Assembly: GCF_003369445.1 (NCBI RefSeq)
Contig: NZ_QRCU01000025.1
Location: 62,001 to 126,000, forward strand
Reading direction: 5' to 3'
Length of the DNA stretch: 64,000 nt
Origin: Arthrobacter silvisoli
GTDB taxonomy: Bacteria; Actinomycetota; Actinomycetes; Actinomycetales; Micrococcaceae
The notes below the pieces were generated by a model. That model did not search any database, was not told where the DNA came from, and worked only from the letters and a program-made list of their open reading frames with translations. Below, piece by piece: positions 1 to 7,998 of this stretch. A program made the position numbers and the translations under genes. How positions within the stretch are numbered: the first letter of the stretch is position 1; each line of letters begins with the position of its first letter.

Positions 1-1066
1 CCACGTCATCGCAGTTGGCCGCGGGGGCCAGGAACAGGCTGGCCCCCTTGTCCCGCGCACCGTGCATCTTCTGTGCGATGCCGCCGATCGGCCCCACCGT
101 GCCGTCGGGGGAAATGGTTCCGGTTCCGGCGATGTGCTTGCCGCCGGTGAGGTCTCCGGGGGTGACGGTGTCGATGATTCCCAGGGCAAACATCATTCCG
201 GCGCTCGGCCCGCCTACGTCCTCAAGGGAAATCTTCACCTGGAACGGGAAGGTGAACTTGTACTGCAGGGCCACGCCCAGCAGCCAGCGGTCGTTGTCGC
301 CCTTGTTCGGTTTGATGCTGACCGCGACGGCCTTGCCCTGGCGTTCAACGACGACGGCGGCCGGCGCCCCCGCGGTGGCCGCCAGTTCGCTTTGGATGAC
401 GGCGAGCGATGTCACGGCCTTGCCGTTGATGGAGGTGAAGGTATCCCCTTCGCGGAGCTTACCCTCGGACGCGGAATTGCTGCTCAACCCGGCAATTTCG
501 AGCTTCTGCCCGAAGGGAATATCCAGTTCTTTCAGGGCGGCGGCCACGGCGTTCTCCTGGGAGGAGGTCATGGCCTGGGCACTTTCCTGCTCGGATTCCT
601 CCCTGGTGATGCCCTTGGGGTAGATCAGTTCCTCCGGGTAGACGGCCTTGGAGCCGTCCAGCCACGCTTGGAAGGCTTCCACCAGGCTGACAGGGCCGTT
701 GGGGCCGCCGTTGATGTAGACCGTGGTCAGATCGAGATTGCCCTTGGCGGGGAAGCTTTCGTGCCCGCTGACGGAAATCACCGGCTTTCCGCCGTCCTTT
801 CCCAGCGTGTTGAAGGTGGGGCCGGGAGACTCCACAACATAGGGAACGGGCAGCGCGACGGCGGCGACCCCGAGGAGGATCGCGAGCGCCCCCGAGATAA
901 GCATCGCGGTGTACCTGCCGCCGCGCTGGCGGGACTGCTCCGTGCCGTCAGGTCCCGGGCCATCGGAATCGGAACCCTCAAAAGGTGCCGGCACCCGGAA
1001 ACGCCGCCCGCCGTCGTCGAAGCTTCCGGTACCCCGGCCGTCCCAGGGGTTCGGCGATGTGTTCAA
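1..1066 (-). CDS. PDZ/Lon-like S16 protease, YlbL family (3' end cut off by window)
   Basis: Membrane-anchored PDZ protein with a Lon-type Ser-Lys protease domain, predicted to cut envelope substrates. I translated the minus strand. A polar N-terminus is followed by a hydrophobic anchor (about residues 50-72, containing ALAILLGVAAVALPVPYVV). A PDZ-like region follows (SEGKLREGDTFTSINGKAV). The protease domain has GGPSAGMMFALGI, whose Ser is the nucleophile, and IGGIAQKMHGA, whose Lys is the general base. The start is a TTG at 1064-1066, chosen because GGAGAGG lies 8 nt upstream. The gene runs off base 1, so about 355 codons are seen and the C-terminus is missing. It is divergent from the zincin_2 gene, the arrangement I recall for Rv3194c/Rv3195. 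Family assignment is firm; the substrate is unknown. Confidence 0.9.
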   Translation of the reverse strand, partial: MNTSPNPWDGRGTGSFDDGGRRFRVPAPFEGSDSDGPGPDGTEQSRQRGGRYTAMLISGALAILLGVAAVALPVPYVVESPGPTFNTLGKDGGKPVISVSGHESFPAKGNLDLTTVYINGGPNGPVSLVEAFQAWLDGSKAVYPEELIYPKGITREESEQESAQAMTSSQENAVAAALKELDIPFGQKLEIAGLSSNSASEGKLREGDTFTSINGKAVTSLAVIQSELAATAGAPAAVVVERQGKAVAVSIKPNKGDNDRWLLGVALQYKFTFPFQVKISLEDVGGPSAGMMFALGIIDTVTPGDLTGGKHIAGTGTISPDGTVGPIGGIAQKMHGARDKGASLFLAPAANCDDV

Positions 1067-1280
1067 TGAAATGGCCTCTCCGCGCGCACCGCCGGGTGCG
1101 CAATGTCGTGTCGCCGGGCGCTTCGCTTCCGGCACCCTTCTCAACGTCCCACCCTACGACGCCGTGCCCTCCGCGTGCTGCTTTGCCTAGAGCGAACGGG
1201 CCTGCCGCAAGGCAGACAGCCCCGTCCCTGCGCGGTAACTTGAAGATGATCACCAGTCAGCAGCGACGATCGGCGGCACC

Positions 1281-2747
1281 ATGACTTCGAACCCCAATAC
1301 CCCCTCGAACGGGGACGATGCACCCCAGGATCCTTTGGCGGAAATGCTGAAGAACCTGATGGGCGGACAGGGCATGGGCAACATCGACCCGGCGGAGCTG
1401 GCCAAGGCGGCGGGACTGCCCAACGATCCTGCCCTGCTCCAACAGATGTTCTCCCAGGTCCAGGCCATGATGAGCTCGAGTTCCGAAGGCCCGGTCAACT
1501 GGCAACTGGCCCACGAGAACGCGCGCCGTGTGGCCGCGGCCGGCAGCGATCCCTCAGTGACATCGGCGCAGAGCCGCGCGATCGATGAAGCGCTCCGGCT
1601 GGCGGAGCTCTGGCTGGATCCGGTCACGGACCTTGAAGCCACGGGGCTGATTGGCCACGCGTGGTCGCGGGCTGAATGGGTGGAGGCTACCCTCGGCACC
1701 TGGAAGCGCCTGACCGAACCGGTGGCGAACAGCATTGCCAACGCACTGTCGGATGCGCTGACGCAGCAGATGCCCGAAGAAATGAAATCCATGATGGGCG
1801 GCGCCTCGTCCATGCTGCAAAACATGGGCGGCGCGATCTTCGGCATGCAGTTGGGCCAGGCCATCGGCGCCCTCTCCGCGGAGGTTGTCAGCTCCACCGA
1901 CATCGGCGTCCCCCTTGCCGACCTGGAAATGGCGCTGCTTCCGGGCAACGTCGCCACGTTCGGCGAAGGGCTCAGTGTCCCCGAGAACGACATCCGGCTC
2001 TACCTCGCCGTCCGCGAGGCGGCGCACGCCCGCCTGTTCGTCCAGGTTCCGTGGCTGCGCGGCCACCTGCTCGGGGCCATCGAAGCGTACGCCCGGGGAA
2101 TCCACATCGACATGAGCCGGATCGAAGACCTGGCCCGCGACCTCGACCCCAGCAACCCCGAAGGCATCCAGGAAGCCCTGTCCCAGGGCGTGTTCACTCC
2201 GGAGCGCACCCCGGCACAGTCCGCTGCCTTGGAGAAGCTGGAAACGGCCCTTGCCTTGGTCGAAGGCTGGGTGGACGAACTGACCGCTGCCGCTACGGAG
2301 AAGATGCTGCCCTCGGCTGCGGCCCTGCGCGAAACCGTCCGCCGCCGCCGTGCCACCGGCGGGCCTGCCGAGCATGCTTTCTCCTCGCTGGTCGGCCTGG
2401 AACTGCGGCCACGGAGGCTCCGCGAAGCGGCCACACTGTGGGCGCAACTGAAGGAAGAGCGCGGAATCGCCGGCCGCGATGCCATCTGGCACCACCCGGA
2501 CCTCCTGCCGACGGCCGAGGACCTGGACGATCCGAAGGGCTTCTCCGAGCGCCGCCGACTGGCCGAGGCCAGCGACAGCGAAGTGGACGACGCCCTGCAG
2601 AAGCTGCTCAACGGAGGCTACGACTCCCCGGCGGATTCAGCCGACCCGGGTGCCGAAACGGAAGCCGGCGGCGCCCCGGACGGAGGCGCCTCCGACGGCG
2701 GCACTGACAACGGCTCCGACAACGGCTCAGGCGAAGCGAAGGGCTAG
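1281..2747 (+). CDS. zinc-dependent metalloprotease-like protein (zincin_2, DUF2342)
   Basis: A 488-residue cytoplasmic protein of the actinobacterial DUF2342/zincin_2 family. Its function is unproven; it has been annotated as a hydrolase or F420-associated protein. The N-terminus is rich in Met, Gly and Gln (ML..LMGGQGMG), the centre is helical, and the family helix REAAHARLF (245-253) stands where a metalloprotease would carry HExxH. A second conserved patch is EHAFSSLVGLELRPRRLREA. The last 50 residues are a disordered Asp/Gly/Ser tail (DGGASDGGTDNGSDNGS). A TAACTT at 1236-1241 could be the -10, giving a leader of about 30 nt with no clear ribosome site. The stop codon overlaps that of the convergent metallopeptidase by 4 nt, with no terminator between them. 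Confidence 0.85.
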   Translation: MTSNPNTPSNGDDAPQDPLAEMLKNLMGGQGMGNIDPAELAKAAGLPNDPALLQQMFSQVQAMMSSSSEGPVNWQLAHENARRVAAAGSDPSVTSAQSRAIDEALRLAELWLDPVTDLEATGLIGHAWSRAEWVEATLGTWKRLTEPVANSIANALSDALTQQMPEEMKSMMGGASSMLQNMGGAIFGMQLGQAIGALSAEVVSSTDIGVPLADLEMALLPGNVATFGEGLSVPENDIRLYLAVREAAHARLFVQVPWLRGHLLGAIEAYARGIHIDMSRIEDLARDLDPSNPEGIQEALSQGVFTPERTPAQSAALEKLETALALVEGWVDELTAAATEKMLPSAAALRETVRRRRATGGPAEHAFSSLVGLELRPRRLREAATLWAQLKEERGIAGRDAIWHHPDLLPTAEDLDDPKGFSERRRLAEASDSEVDDALQKLLNGGYDSPADSADPGAETEAGGAPDGGASDGGTDNGSDNGSGEAKG

Positions 2748-3358
2748 CAGCCGGTTTCCCCTTCGGGGCCTTCCGGTTCCCTTCCCAGACCGCGCGACGT
2801 GGCGAAGGCTACTCCTTCAAGGAAAGCCTTCGCCCGTTGCGTTTCCGGGTAGGCCTCCAGGAGGCGCCAGAACGCACTGTTGTGCCCTGCCACCAGCAAA
2901 TGGGCCAGTTCGTGGAGCAGCACGTAGTCAACCACCCATTGCGGCATGGGCTTCAGCTTGTCCGACAGCCGGATGCTGCCTTCGGCCGGGGTGGCCGAGC
3001 CCCAACGGGAGTTCTGGTTGCTGACCCAGCGGACCGACGTCGGGACCGCCCGCCCGGCGAGGTACCTGTCCGAAAGCGCCGCCGCGTGTGCGGCCAGTTC
3101 GGCGTCCCCTGAGGGCCGGCGGCGTCCCGCGCCGTGCGCGCGGCGCTCCCCCTGGCGGTGGAGCTTGTCCAGCATCCGCTGCACCCATTCACGCTCCTGC
3201 GCCCGGGTGAACGACGCCGGGATGGCGACGACGGCGTTTCCGTCCTCCCAGAAGGCGGCCACGGTGCGGCGGCGCCGGGCCGAGCGGCGCACGACGACGG
3301 GAGCGCCGTCGCGGGTGGTCAGCTCGTGGGAGGTCAGGGGGATGGCACGCTCACGCAT
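2744..3358 (-). CDS. YgjP-like M48-type metallopeptidase
   Basis: A 204-residue zinc peptidase of the YgjP/WLM-like family (DUF45). HELAHL at 149-154 supplies His149, Glu150 and His153, and His159 is the likely third ligand (HELAHLLVAGH). The diagnostic SRWGS motif is at 117-121. There is no signal peptide or membrane segment, so it should be cytosolic; the substrate is unknown. The ATG overlaps the end of uvrD2 by 8 nt, making it the last gene of a nudC-uvrD2-peptidase operon. The N-terminal half carries an unusually Arg-rich stretch (RRSARRRR and GERRAHGAGRRRPSG) compared with the compact enterobacterial form. Confidence 0.88.
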   Translation of the reverse strand: MRERAIPLTSHELTTRDGAPVVVRRSARRRRTVAAFWEDGNAVVAIPASFTRAQEREWVQRMLDKLHRQGERRAHGAGRRRPSGDAELAAHAAALSDRYLAGRAVPTSVRWVSNQNSRWGSATPAEGSIRLSDKLKPMPQWVVDYVLLHELAHLLVAGHNSAFWRLLEAYPETQRAKAFLEGVAFATSRGLGREPEGPEGETGC

Positions 3359-5486
3359 CGCCGTGCCCGCTTTCGGCCAGCACCGAGAGGACGGCTTCGC
3401 CGTACTTTTCGAGTTTCGAAGGGCCGACCCCGGCCAGCGTGGCCAGTTCCTCGAGGCTCGCGGGGCGGGCCTCGGCGATGGCGGTCAGGGTCGCATCCGT
3501 GAAGACGACGAATGCGGGAACCTCTGCCGAGCTGGCTTCGTCCTTGCGCCACTGCCGCAGCGCCTCGAAGGTCTGTTCTTCGTAGCTAGGCGGGCACTGC
3601 CGGCACCGCCCGATCTTGCGTTCGGCGCCGGTAGCGAGCATGCTGCCACACACCCGGCAGGACGCCGGGGCAGCTGCCTTGCGCCGGGGCACCGCGCGGC
3701 TGCGGGCACTGGCCGGGCTGATGGACTCAGGGCGGAGCCCGTCGAGGAAGCGGGACGGCTTGCGGTTGGCCCGGCCGCCGGGCGTGCGGGCCGTGGACCA
3801 GGACAGGCTGAGGTGTTCGCGTGCACGGGTGATGCCGACGTAGAGGAGGCGCCGCTCTTCGTCCACGGCTTCCGGCGTGTCGGCGAAGGAAATGGGCATG
3901 AGGCCTTCGCTCAGGCCCACCAGGAATACAGCGTCCCATTCCAGGCCCTTGGCGGCGTGCAGGGACGCCAGGGTAACGCCCTGCACCGTGGGGGCGTGCT
4001 GGGCCACGGAACGTTCCTGGAGTTCGTTGACGAATTCGGCGAGGCCGAATTCGGCTCCGCGGTTGGCGACGAGTTCGTCGGCGAGGGCCACGAGCGCGGC
4101 CAGGGATTCCCAGCGTTCCCGCAACGCGCCGCCGCCGTGCGGGGCGGAATCGGAGTAGCCGAGCGATGCCACGATGTCCCGGACCAGCTGGCCGAGCGGT
4201 TCGCCCGCGGTTTCCGCGGCGGCACGAGTGGCGGCACGCAGCTGCAGGATCGCGTCGCGCACTTCCTTGCGGGCGAAGAAGCGCTCCCCGCCCCGGAGCT
4301 GGTAGCCGATGCCGGCGGAGGCGAGCGCCTGCTCGTAGGCTTCGGACTGTCCGTTGGTACGGAAAAGGACGGCGATCTCGCTTGCCTGCACGCCGGCGTC
4401 GAGCAGTTCGCGGATCCGTCCGGCAACCACGGCGGCCTCTGCCTCGTCGTCCGGGCATTCCATGAACCGGGGTTCCGGGCCGCCCGGGCGCTGGGCCACG
4501 AGCTGCAAGGGCTTCGCCCAGGCGGCGTCGGCAGCAGGCCCTCCGCCGCGGCGGGAACCCAGCAGCTCGTTGGCGAGCTTCACCACCTGCGGGGTGGAGC
4601 GGTAGTCCCGGACAAGCTTGACGACGGTGGCCTCCGGGAACTTCTTCTTGAAGCCCAGGAGGTGCTTGGGTGATGCGCCGGTGAAGGAGTAGATGGTCTG
4701 GCTGGCGTCGCCCACCACGCAGAGCTCGTTGCGGTCGCCGAGCCACAGCTCCAGGAGGCGCTGCTGCAGCGGGGAAACGTCCTGGTATTCGTCCACCACG
4801 AAGTGCCTGTACTGTTCCCTGACCGTGGCCGCCACCTTCGGGTCTTCCTGGAGGATGCCCACGGTGATCAGCAGGACGTCCTCGAAGTCGATGACGTTGC
4901 GGTCCGTCTTGACGTCTTCGTAGGACTGGAAGACCCGGGCGACGGCGGTGAGGTCGAACCCGCCGGGAGTGCCCCGGCCCTGGGCGTTCTCCAGGTAGTT
5001 GGCCGGGGTCAGCATCGAGACCTTGGCCCATTCGATCTCCGCGGCGAGGTCACGGATCGACGCGCGGTCGGTGCTCAGCCGCAGCCGGCGCGCAGCCTCG
5101 GCGATCATGGTGGCCTTGTGGTCCAGCAGGTTCGGCAGCGTACCGCCGATCGCCTGCGGCCAGAAGAACTGCAACTGGCGCAGGGCGGCAGCATGGAAGG
5201 TGCGGGCCTGGACGTTGCCGGCGCCCAGGTCCCGGAGGCGGCTGCGCATCTCGGCGGCCGCCCGGGCGGTGAAGGTCACCGCCAGCAGTCGCTGCGGGCT
5301 GTACACGCCCGAGTGCACGCCGTAGGCGATGCGGTGGGTGATGGCACGGGTCTTTCCCGTTCCGGCTCCGGCAAGGACACACAGGGGTCCGGTCAGGGTG
5401 CTGGCAACCTCGCGTTGTTCGGCGTCGAGGCCGCCAAGGATGCGGTCCTCCAGGGAGCCGCCAAGGACGGGCAGGGCAGAGGTCAC
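3351..5486 (-). CDS. uvrD2: ATP-dependent DNA helicase UvrD2 (SF1, HRDC, tetracysteine)
   Basis: A 3'-5' SF1A DNA helicase of 711 residues. Walker A AGAGTGKT is at 39-46 and motif II VDEYQDV at 231-237. Near the end is a C-x2-C-x14-C-x2-C element (about 610-631, CRVCG...GRCRQC) followed by an HRDC domain (about 637-705, LEELATLAGVGPSKLEKYG). The tetracysteine plus HRDC pair is the hallmark of actinobacterial UvrD2, as distinct from PcrA/UvrD1. In mycobacteria UvrD2 is essential and acts in repair. The GTG start overlaps the nudC stop (GTGA), so translation is probably coupled. Identification is firm. Confidence 0.94.
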   Translation of the reverse strand: MTSALPVLGGSLEDRILGGLDAEQREVASTLTGPLCVLAGAGTGKTRAITHRIAYGVHSGVYSPQRLLAVTFTARAAAEMRSRLRDLGAGNVQARTFHAAALRQLQFFWPQAIGGTLPNLLDHKATMIAEAARRLRLSTDRASIRDLAAEIEWAKVSMLTPANYLENAQGRGTPGGFDLTAVARVFQSYEDVKTDRNVIDFEDVLLITVGILQEDPKVAATVREQYRHFVVDEYQDVSPLQQRLLELWLGDRNELCVVGDASQTIYSFTGASPKHLLGFKKKFPEATVVKLVRDYRSTPQVVKLANELLGSRRGGGPAADAAWAKPLQLVAQRPGGPEPRFMECPDDEAEAAVVAGRIRELLDAGVQASEIAVLFRTNGQSEAYEQALASAGIGYQLRGGERFFARKEVRDAILQLRAATRAAAETAGEPLGQLVRDIVASLGYSDSAPHGGGALRERWESLAALVALADELVANRGAEFGLAEFVNELQERSVAQHAPTVQGVTLASLHAAKGLEWDAVFLVGLSEGLMPISFADTPEAVDEERRLLYVGITRAREHLSLSWSTARTPGGRANRKPSRFLDGLRPESISPASARSRAVPRRKAAAPASCRVCGSMLATGAERKIGRCRQCPPSYEEQTFEALRQWRKDEASSAEVPAFVVFTDATLTAIAEARPASLEELATLAGVGPSKLEKYGEAVLSVLAESGHGDA

Positions 5487-6472
5487 TTCTGGAGGTCCTC
5501 GATAGTGCCGCCGTACCAGTGCTCGATGAGGGAACGCGCGATCGACAGCCGGGACGGAATGGTGATCTCTCCGGAGAGGACAGCCGCCTGGAGTTCCTCA
5601 GGGCTGAACCAGCGCGCCCGGGTGACCTCGACGCCGTCGGGCCTGGCTTCCGTGTCCTCGGTGAAGGCAGTGAACCCGAGCATCAGGGACGCGGGGAAGG
5701 GCCAGGACTGGGAACCGAGGTACTGGCAGCTGCTGACCCGGACCCCGACTTCCTCAGCGATTTCACGGACCACTGCCTGTTCAAGGGACTCCCCCGGTTC
5801 CACGAAACCGGCCAGCGTGGAGTGGTTGATGGAACCGGCCGGCCCTCCGCCGCCCAACAGTACCCGGCCGTCGGGTCCGACCACGGTAACGATGATCGCC
5901 GGGTCCGTGCGCGGGTAGTGTTCGGAGTTGTCCCGGGGGCAGCGCCGGACCCACCCGCCGGCTTCGCTGTCCGTTGGCGTGCCGCATTGCGGGCAGTGGG
6001 TGTGGGTGGCGTGCCAGTTGGCGATCGCGCTTGCCTGGATGAACAGCGCGGCATCGGTGGCGTCCAAACGGGCGGCGATTTCCCGGAAGCCGACCCAGAA
6101 GGCGCTTGCGGGGACGCCCAGGGTGCCGGGTTCCAGGGGTGCCGCGGGTACCAACAGCAGCACCGGGGTGTCCCGCGGGTGGGCCGCATCCGTCAGTGTC
6201 CTGCCCAGGTAGACGGCTGCGGGTGGCACCCCGGAGGCTTCCCGGAGGGAGTTGAAAAGTGTTCCGGCATCGCCAAGCCACAGCGCGTCGCCATCGACCA
6301 GGGCCTGCCTCTCCGCCAGGACCATGGCCTTGGCGGTCCCGGAGGCGAGGAGCTCCTCGACCGTCCCGGGCTTGATGCGTTCAGCCGAAGCCCTGTCCAC
6401 CATGGCCGGACGGACCGGAAGAAGGGTGTCCGTCAGGTGGTTCGCCGGTGCCCGGAACTCGGTAAAACTCAT
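5483..6472 (-). CDS. nudC: NAD(+) diphosphatase NudC
   Basis: A Nudix hydrolase splitting NAD(H) to NMN and AMP, and in several bacteria removing NAD caps from RNA. The protein is 329 residues from the ATG at 6470-6472. The Nudix box GFVEPGESLEQAVVREIAEE begins near residue 222, followed by SQSWPFP near 254, the NudC-specific motif. The zinc ribbon shows three cysteines (HCPQC, then RRC) instead of four; the last position reads PRD. A frame extending 12 codons upstream exists, but a -10-like TACGGT at 6479-6484 lies 6 nt before the chosen ATG, suggesting a leaderless start. It is the first gene of nudC-uvrD2-peptidase and divergent from the kinase-like gene. Confidence 0.93.
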   Translation of the reverse strand: MSFTEFRAPANHLTDTLLPVRPAMVDRASAERIKPGTVEELLASGTAKAMVLAERQALVDGDALWLGDAGTLFNSLREASGVPPAAVYLGRTLTDAAHPRDTPVLLLVPAAPLEPGTLGVPASAFWVGFREIAARLDATDAALFIQASAIANWHATHTHCPQCGTPTDSEAGGWVRRCPRDNSEHYPRTDPAIIVTVVGPDGRVLLGGGGPAGSINHSTLAGFVEPGESLEQAVVREIAEEVGVRVSSCQYLGSQSWPFPASLMLGFTAFTEDTEARPDGVEVTRARWFSPEELQAAVLSGEITIPSRLSIARSLIEHWYGGTIEDLQK

Positions 6473-6629
6473 GTACCTACCGTACTGACTCGCACCGACA
6501 AATAACATTTGCCCTGTTCAGGGCGCCGCGGCCCCCACGGCGGTCTCCGGGGCAGCTTTTCGCGGCCGATCTGGAGACTCGCCGCGGGGCATCGCCCCGA
6601 GCGGCGCCCGTGACTCTACCGTGGGAGGT

Positions 6630-7958
6630 GTGAGAAGAACACCGCTCGAACTGGCCGCAATTGCAACAGCGGCAGTGCCCGGCCTGGCGCCGACAGCCAC
6701 TGCATCCGCCCCGGACGACGCCGCTGATTTCGATTCGGCGCTCCTGCTCGACTCCGAAGGCAAGCGCTGGCGGGTTCGCTCACCGAGGCACGCCGAGGCC
6801 AGCACCCGCCTGGAGACCGAGTTCATGGTGCTGCGGACGTTCTCGCCCGCCATCCGCGCAGAACTGCCCTTCCTGCTCCCCAGCGTTGCAGGCACCGTAC
6901 GGCAAGGCGGCTTGAGCACGTTCGTCTACACGCACCTGGCCGGCTCAACCCGCAGCATCGAGGAACTGTCGGGCTGCACTGACGCCCTGGCCAAGGAGAT
7001 CGGCATCGCTCTGGCCGCCGTCCATGACCTGCCGCAGTCGCTGGTCAACAACGCCGACCTCCCCAGCTACACGGCCAACGAATTCCGCCAGCGCAAGCTC
7101 AATGAGCTCGACCAGGCGGCGACCACGGGCAAGATCCCCACGCTCCTCCTGCGCCGCTGGGAGCACGCGCTGGAAGACGTTGCCCTGTGGCGCTTCAACC
7201 CTTGCGTTGTGCACGGCGACCTGCACGAAGACAACCTGCTGGTGGACGGCGACCGTGTGACCGCACTGACGGGCTGGACCGATCTCCGCATCGGCGACCC
7301 CGCAGACGACTTTGCCTGGTTGGTTGCTTCCAACGAGCAGTCCTTCGTCGGGGCGGTCCTGCGGCACTACACGGAGGCCCGCCGGGACAAGGCCGACAGC
7401 CACCTGCTGCGCCGCGCGGCGCTTCTCGCAGAGTTCGCCCTGGCCCAGTACCTGGTGAAGGCAATCGCAGCGGGCCATGCCGAAATGACCGCCGAAGCCG
7501 AAGCCATGCTGAAGTCCCTGGCGGAGGACATCGGCGAGCAGGACGCGGCCGACGCCGAAGCTGCCGCCAGCGAAGCAGCCGCGGCGGCCGCCGCGGGCCC
7601 GGTCACGGACGGCGGAGCGGCAGACAAGCCGGCAGCTGCCGGGCACCCGGTTGTCAGCTCGACGCCGGCGGTCACTGTGAGCGCGGTGCCTACCCCCGCC
7701 GTCAGCGTCATTCCGATCCCGGATGCCGGCGCAGACGCTGCGGTAACTCCTCCGGCGGGCGATGCACCGTCAGCCTCCGACACTTCGACGGCGGCCATCC
7801 GGATCGTGCCTCCGGCCCCCACGGATGCACCGGAAGACAGTTCCTCCGCGGGGGCGGACGGCCAGCCGGGCAACCCGGACAGGTCCGTGGAAAGCCCTGC
7901 CGAGGATGACCCGTCCGCGGCAGGCAGGACCGGGCTTCAGGACGCCGACAAACGTTAG
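6630..7958 (+). CDS. APH/macrolide-phosphotransferase-fold protein, possibly a pseudokinase
   Basis: An aminoglycoside/macrolide phosphotransferase-like protein with a long disordered tail. The catalytic-loop motif VVHGDLHEDNLLVDG supplies the expected HxDxxxxN. The following metal-binding motif, normally xDW, reads TALTGWTDLRIGDPADD, so the Asp is Gly. Residues after about 310 are Ala/Pro/Asp-rich and repetitive (TPAVTVSAVPTPAVSVIP). I choose GTG 6630: TACCGT at 6617-6622 sits 7 nt upstream, and the other GTG (6621) lies inside that element. It is convergent with adnB and sits between two helicase operons. Substrate unknown; a drug-resistance role is not supported. Confidence 0.75.
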   Translation: MRRTPLELAAIATAAVPGLAPTATASAPDDAADFDSALLLDSEGKRWRVRSPRHAEASTRLETEFMVLRTFSPAIRAELPFLLPSVAGTVRQGGLSTFVYTHLAGSTRSIEELSGCTDALAKEIGIALAAVHDLPQSLVNNADLPSYTANEFRQRKLNELDQAATTGKIPTLLLRRWEHALEDVALWRFNPCVVHGDLHEDNLLVDGDRVTALTGWTDLRIGDPADDFAWLVASNEQSFVGAVLRHYTEARRDKADSHLLRRAALLAEFALAQYLVKAIAAGHAEMTAEAEAMLKSLAEDIGEQDAADAEAAASEAAAAAAAGPVTDGGAADKPAAAGHPVVSSTPAVTVSAVPTPAVSVIPIPDAGADAAVTPPAGDAPSASDTSTAAIRIVPPAPTDAPEDSSSAGADGQPGNPDRSVESPAEDDPSAAGRTGLQDADKR

Positions 7959-7998
7959 CCCGGAACCGGTTCCATCCTTGAGGGCGACGCCGGCGCCG

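Noticed and set aside
62..1069. A 335-codon plus-strand open frame at the left edge
   Set aside because: The minus strand encodes the PDZ/Lon-like protease with catalytic Ser and Lys; the plus frame is its shadow.
6630..7958. Antibiotic-resistance phosphotransferase
   Set aside because: The metal-binding Asp is missing, the gene sits in a conserved core block, and it bears a long disordered tail.
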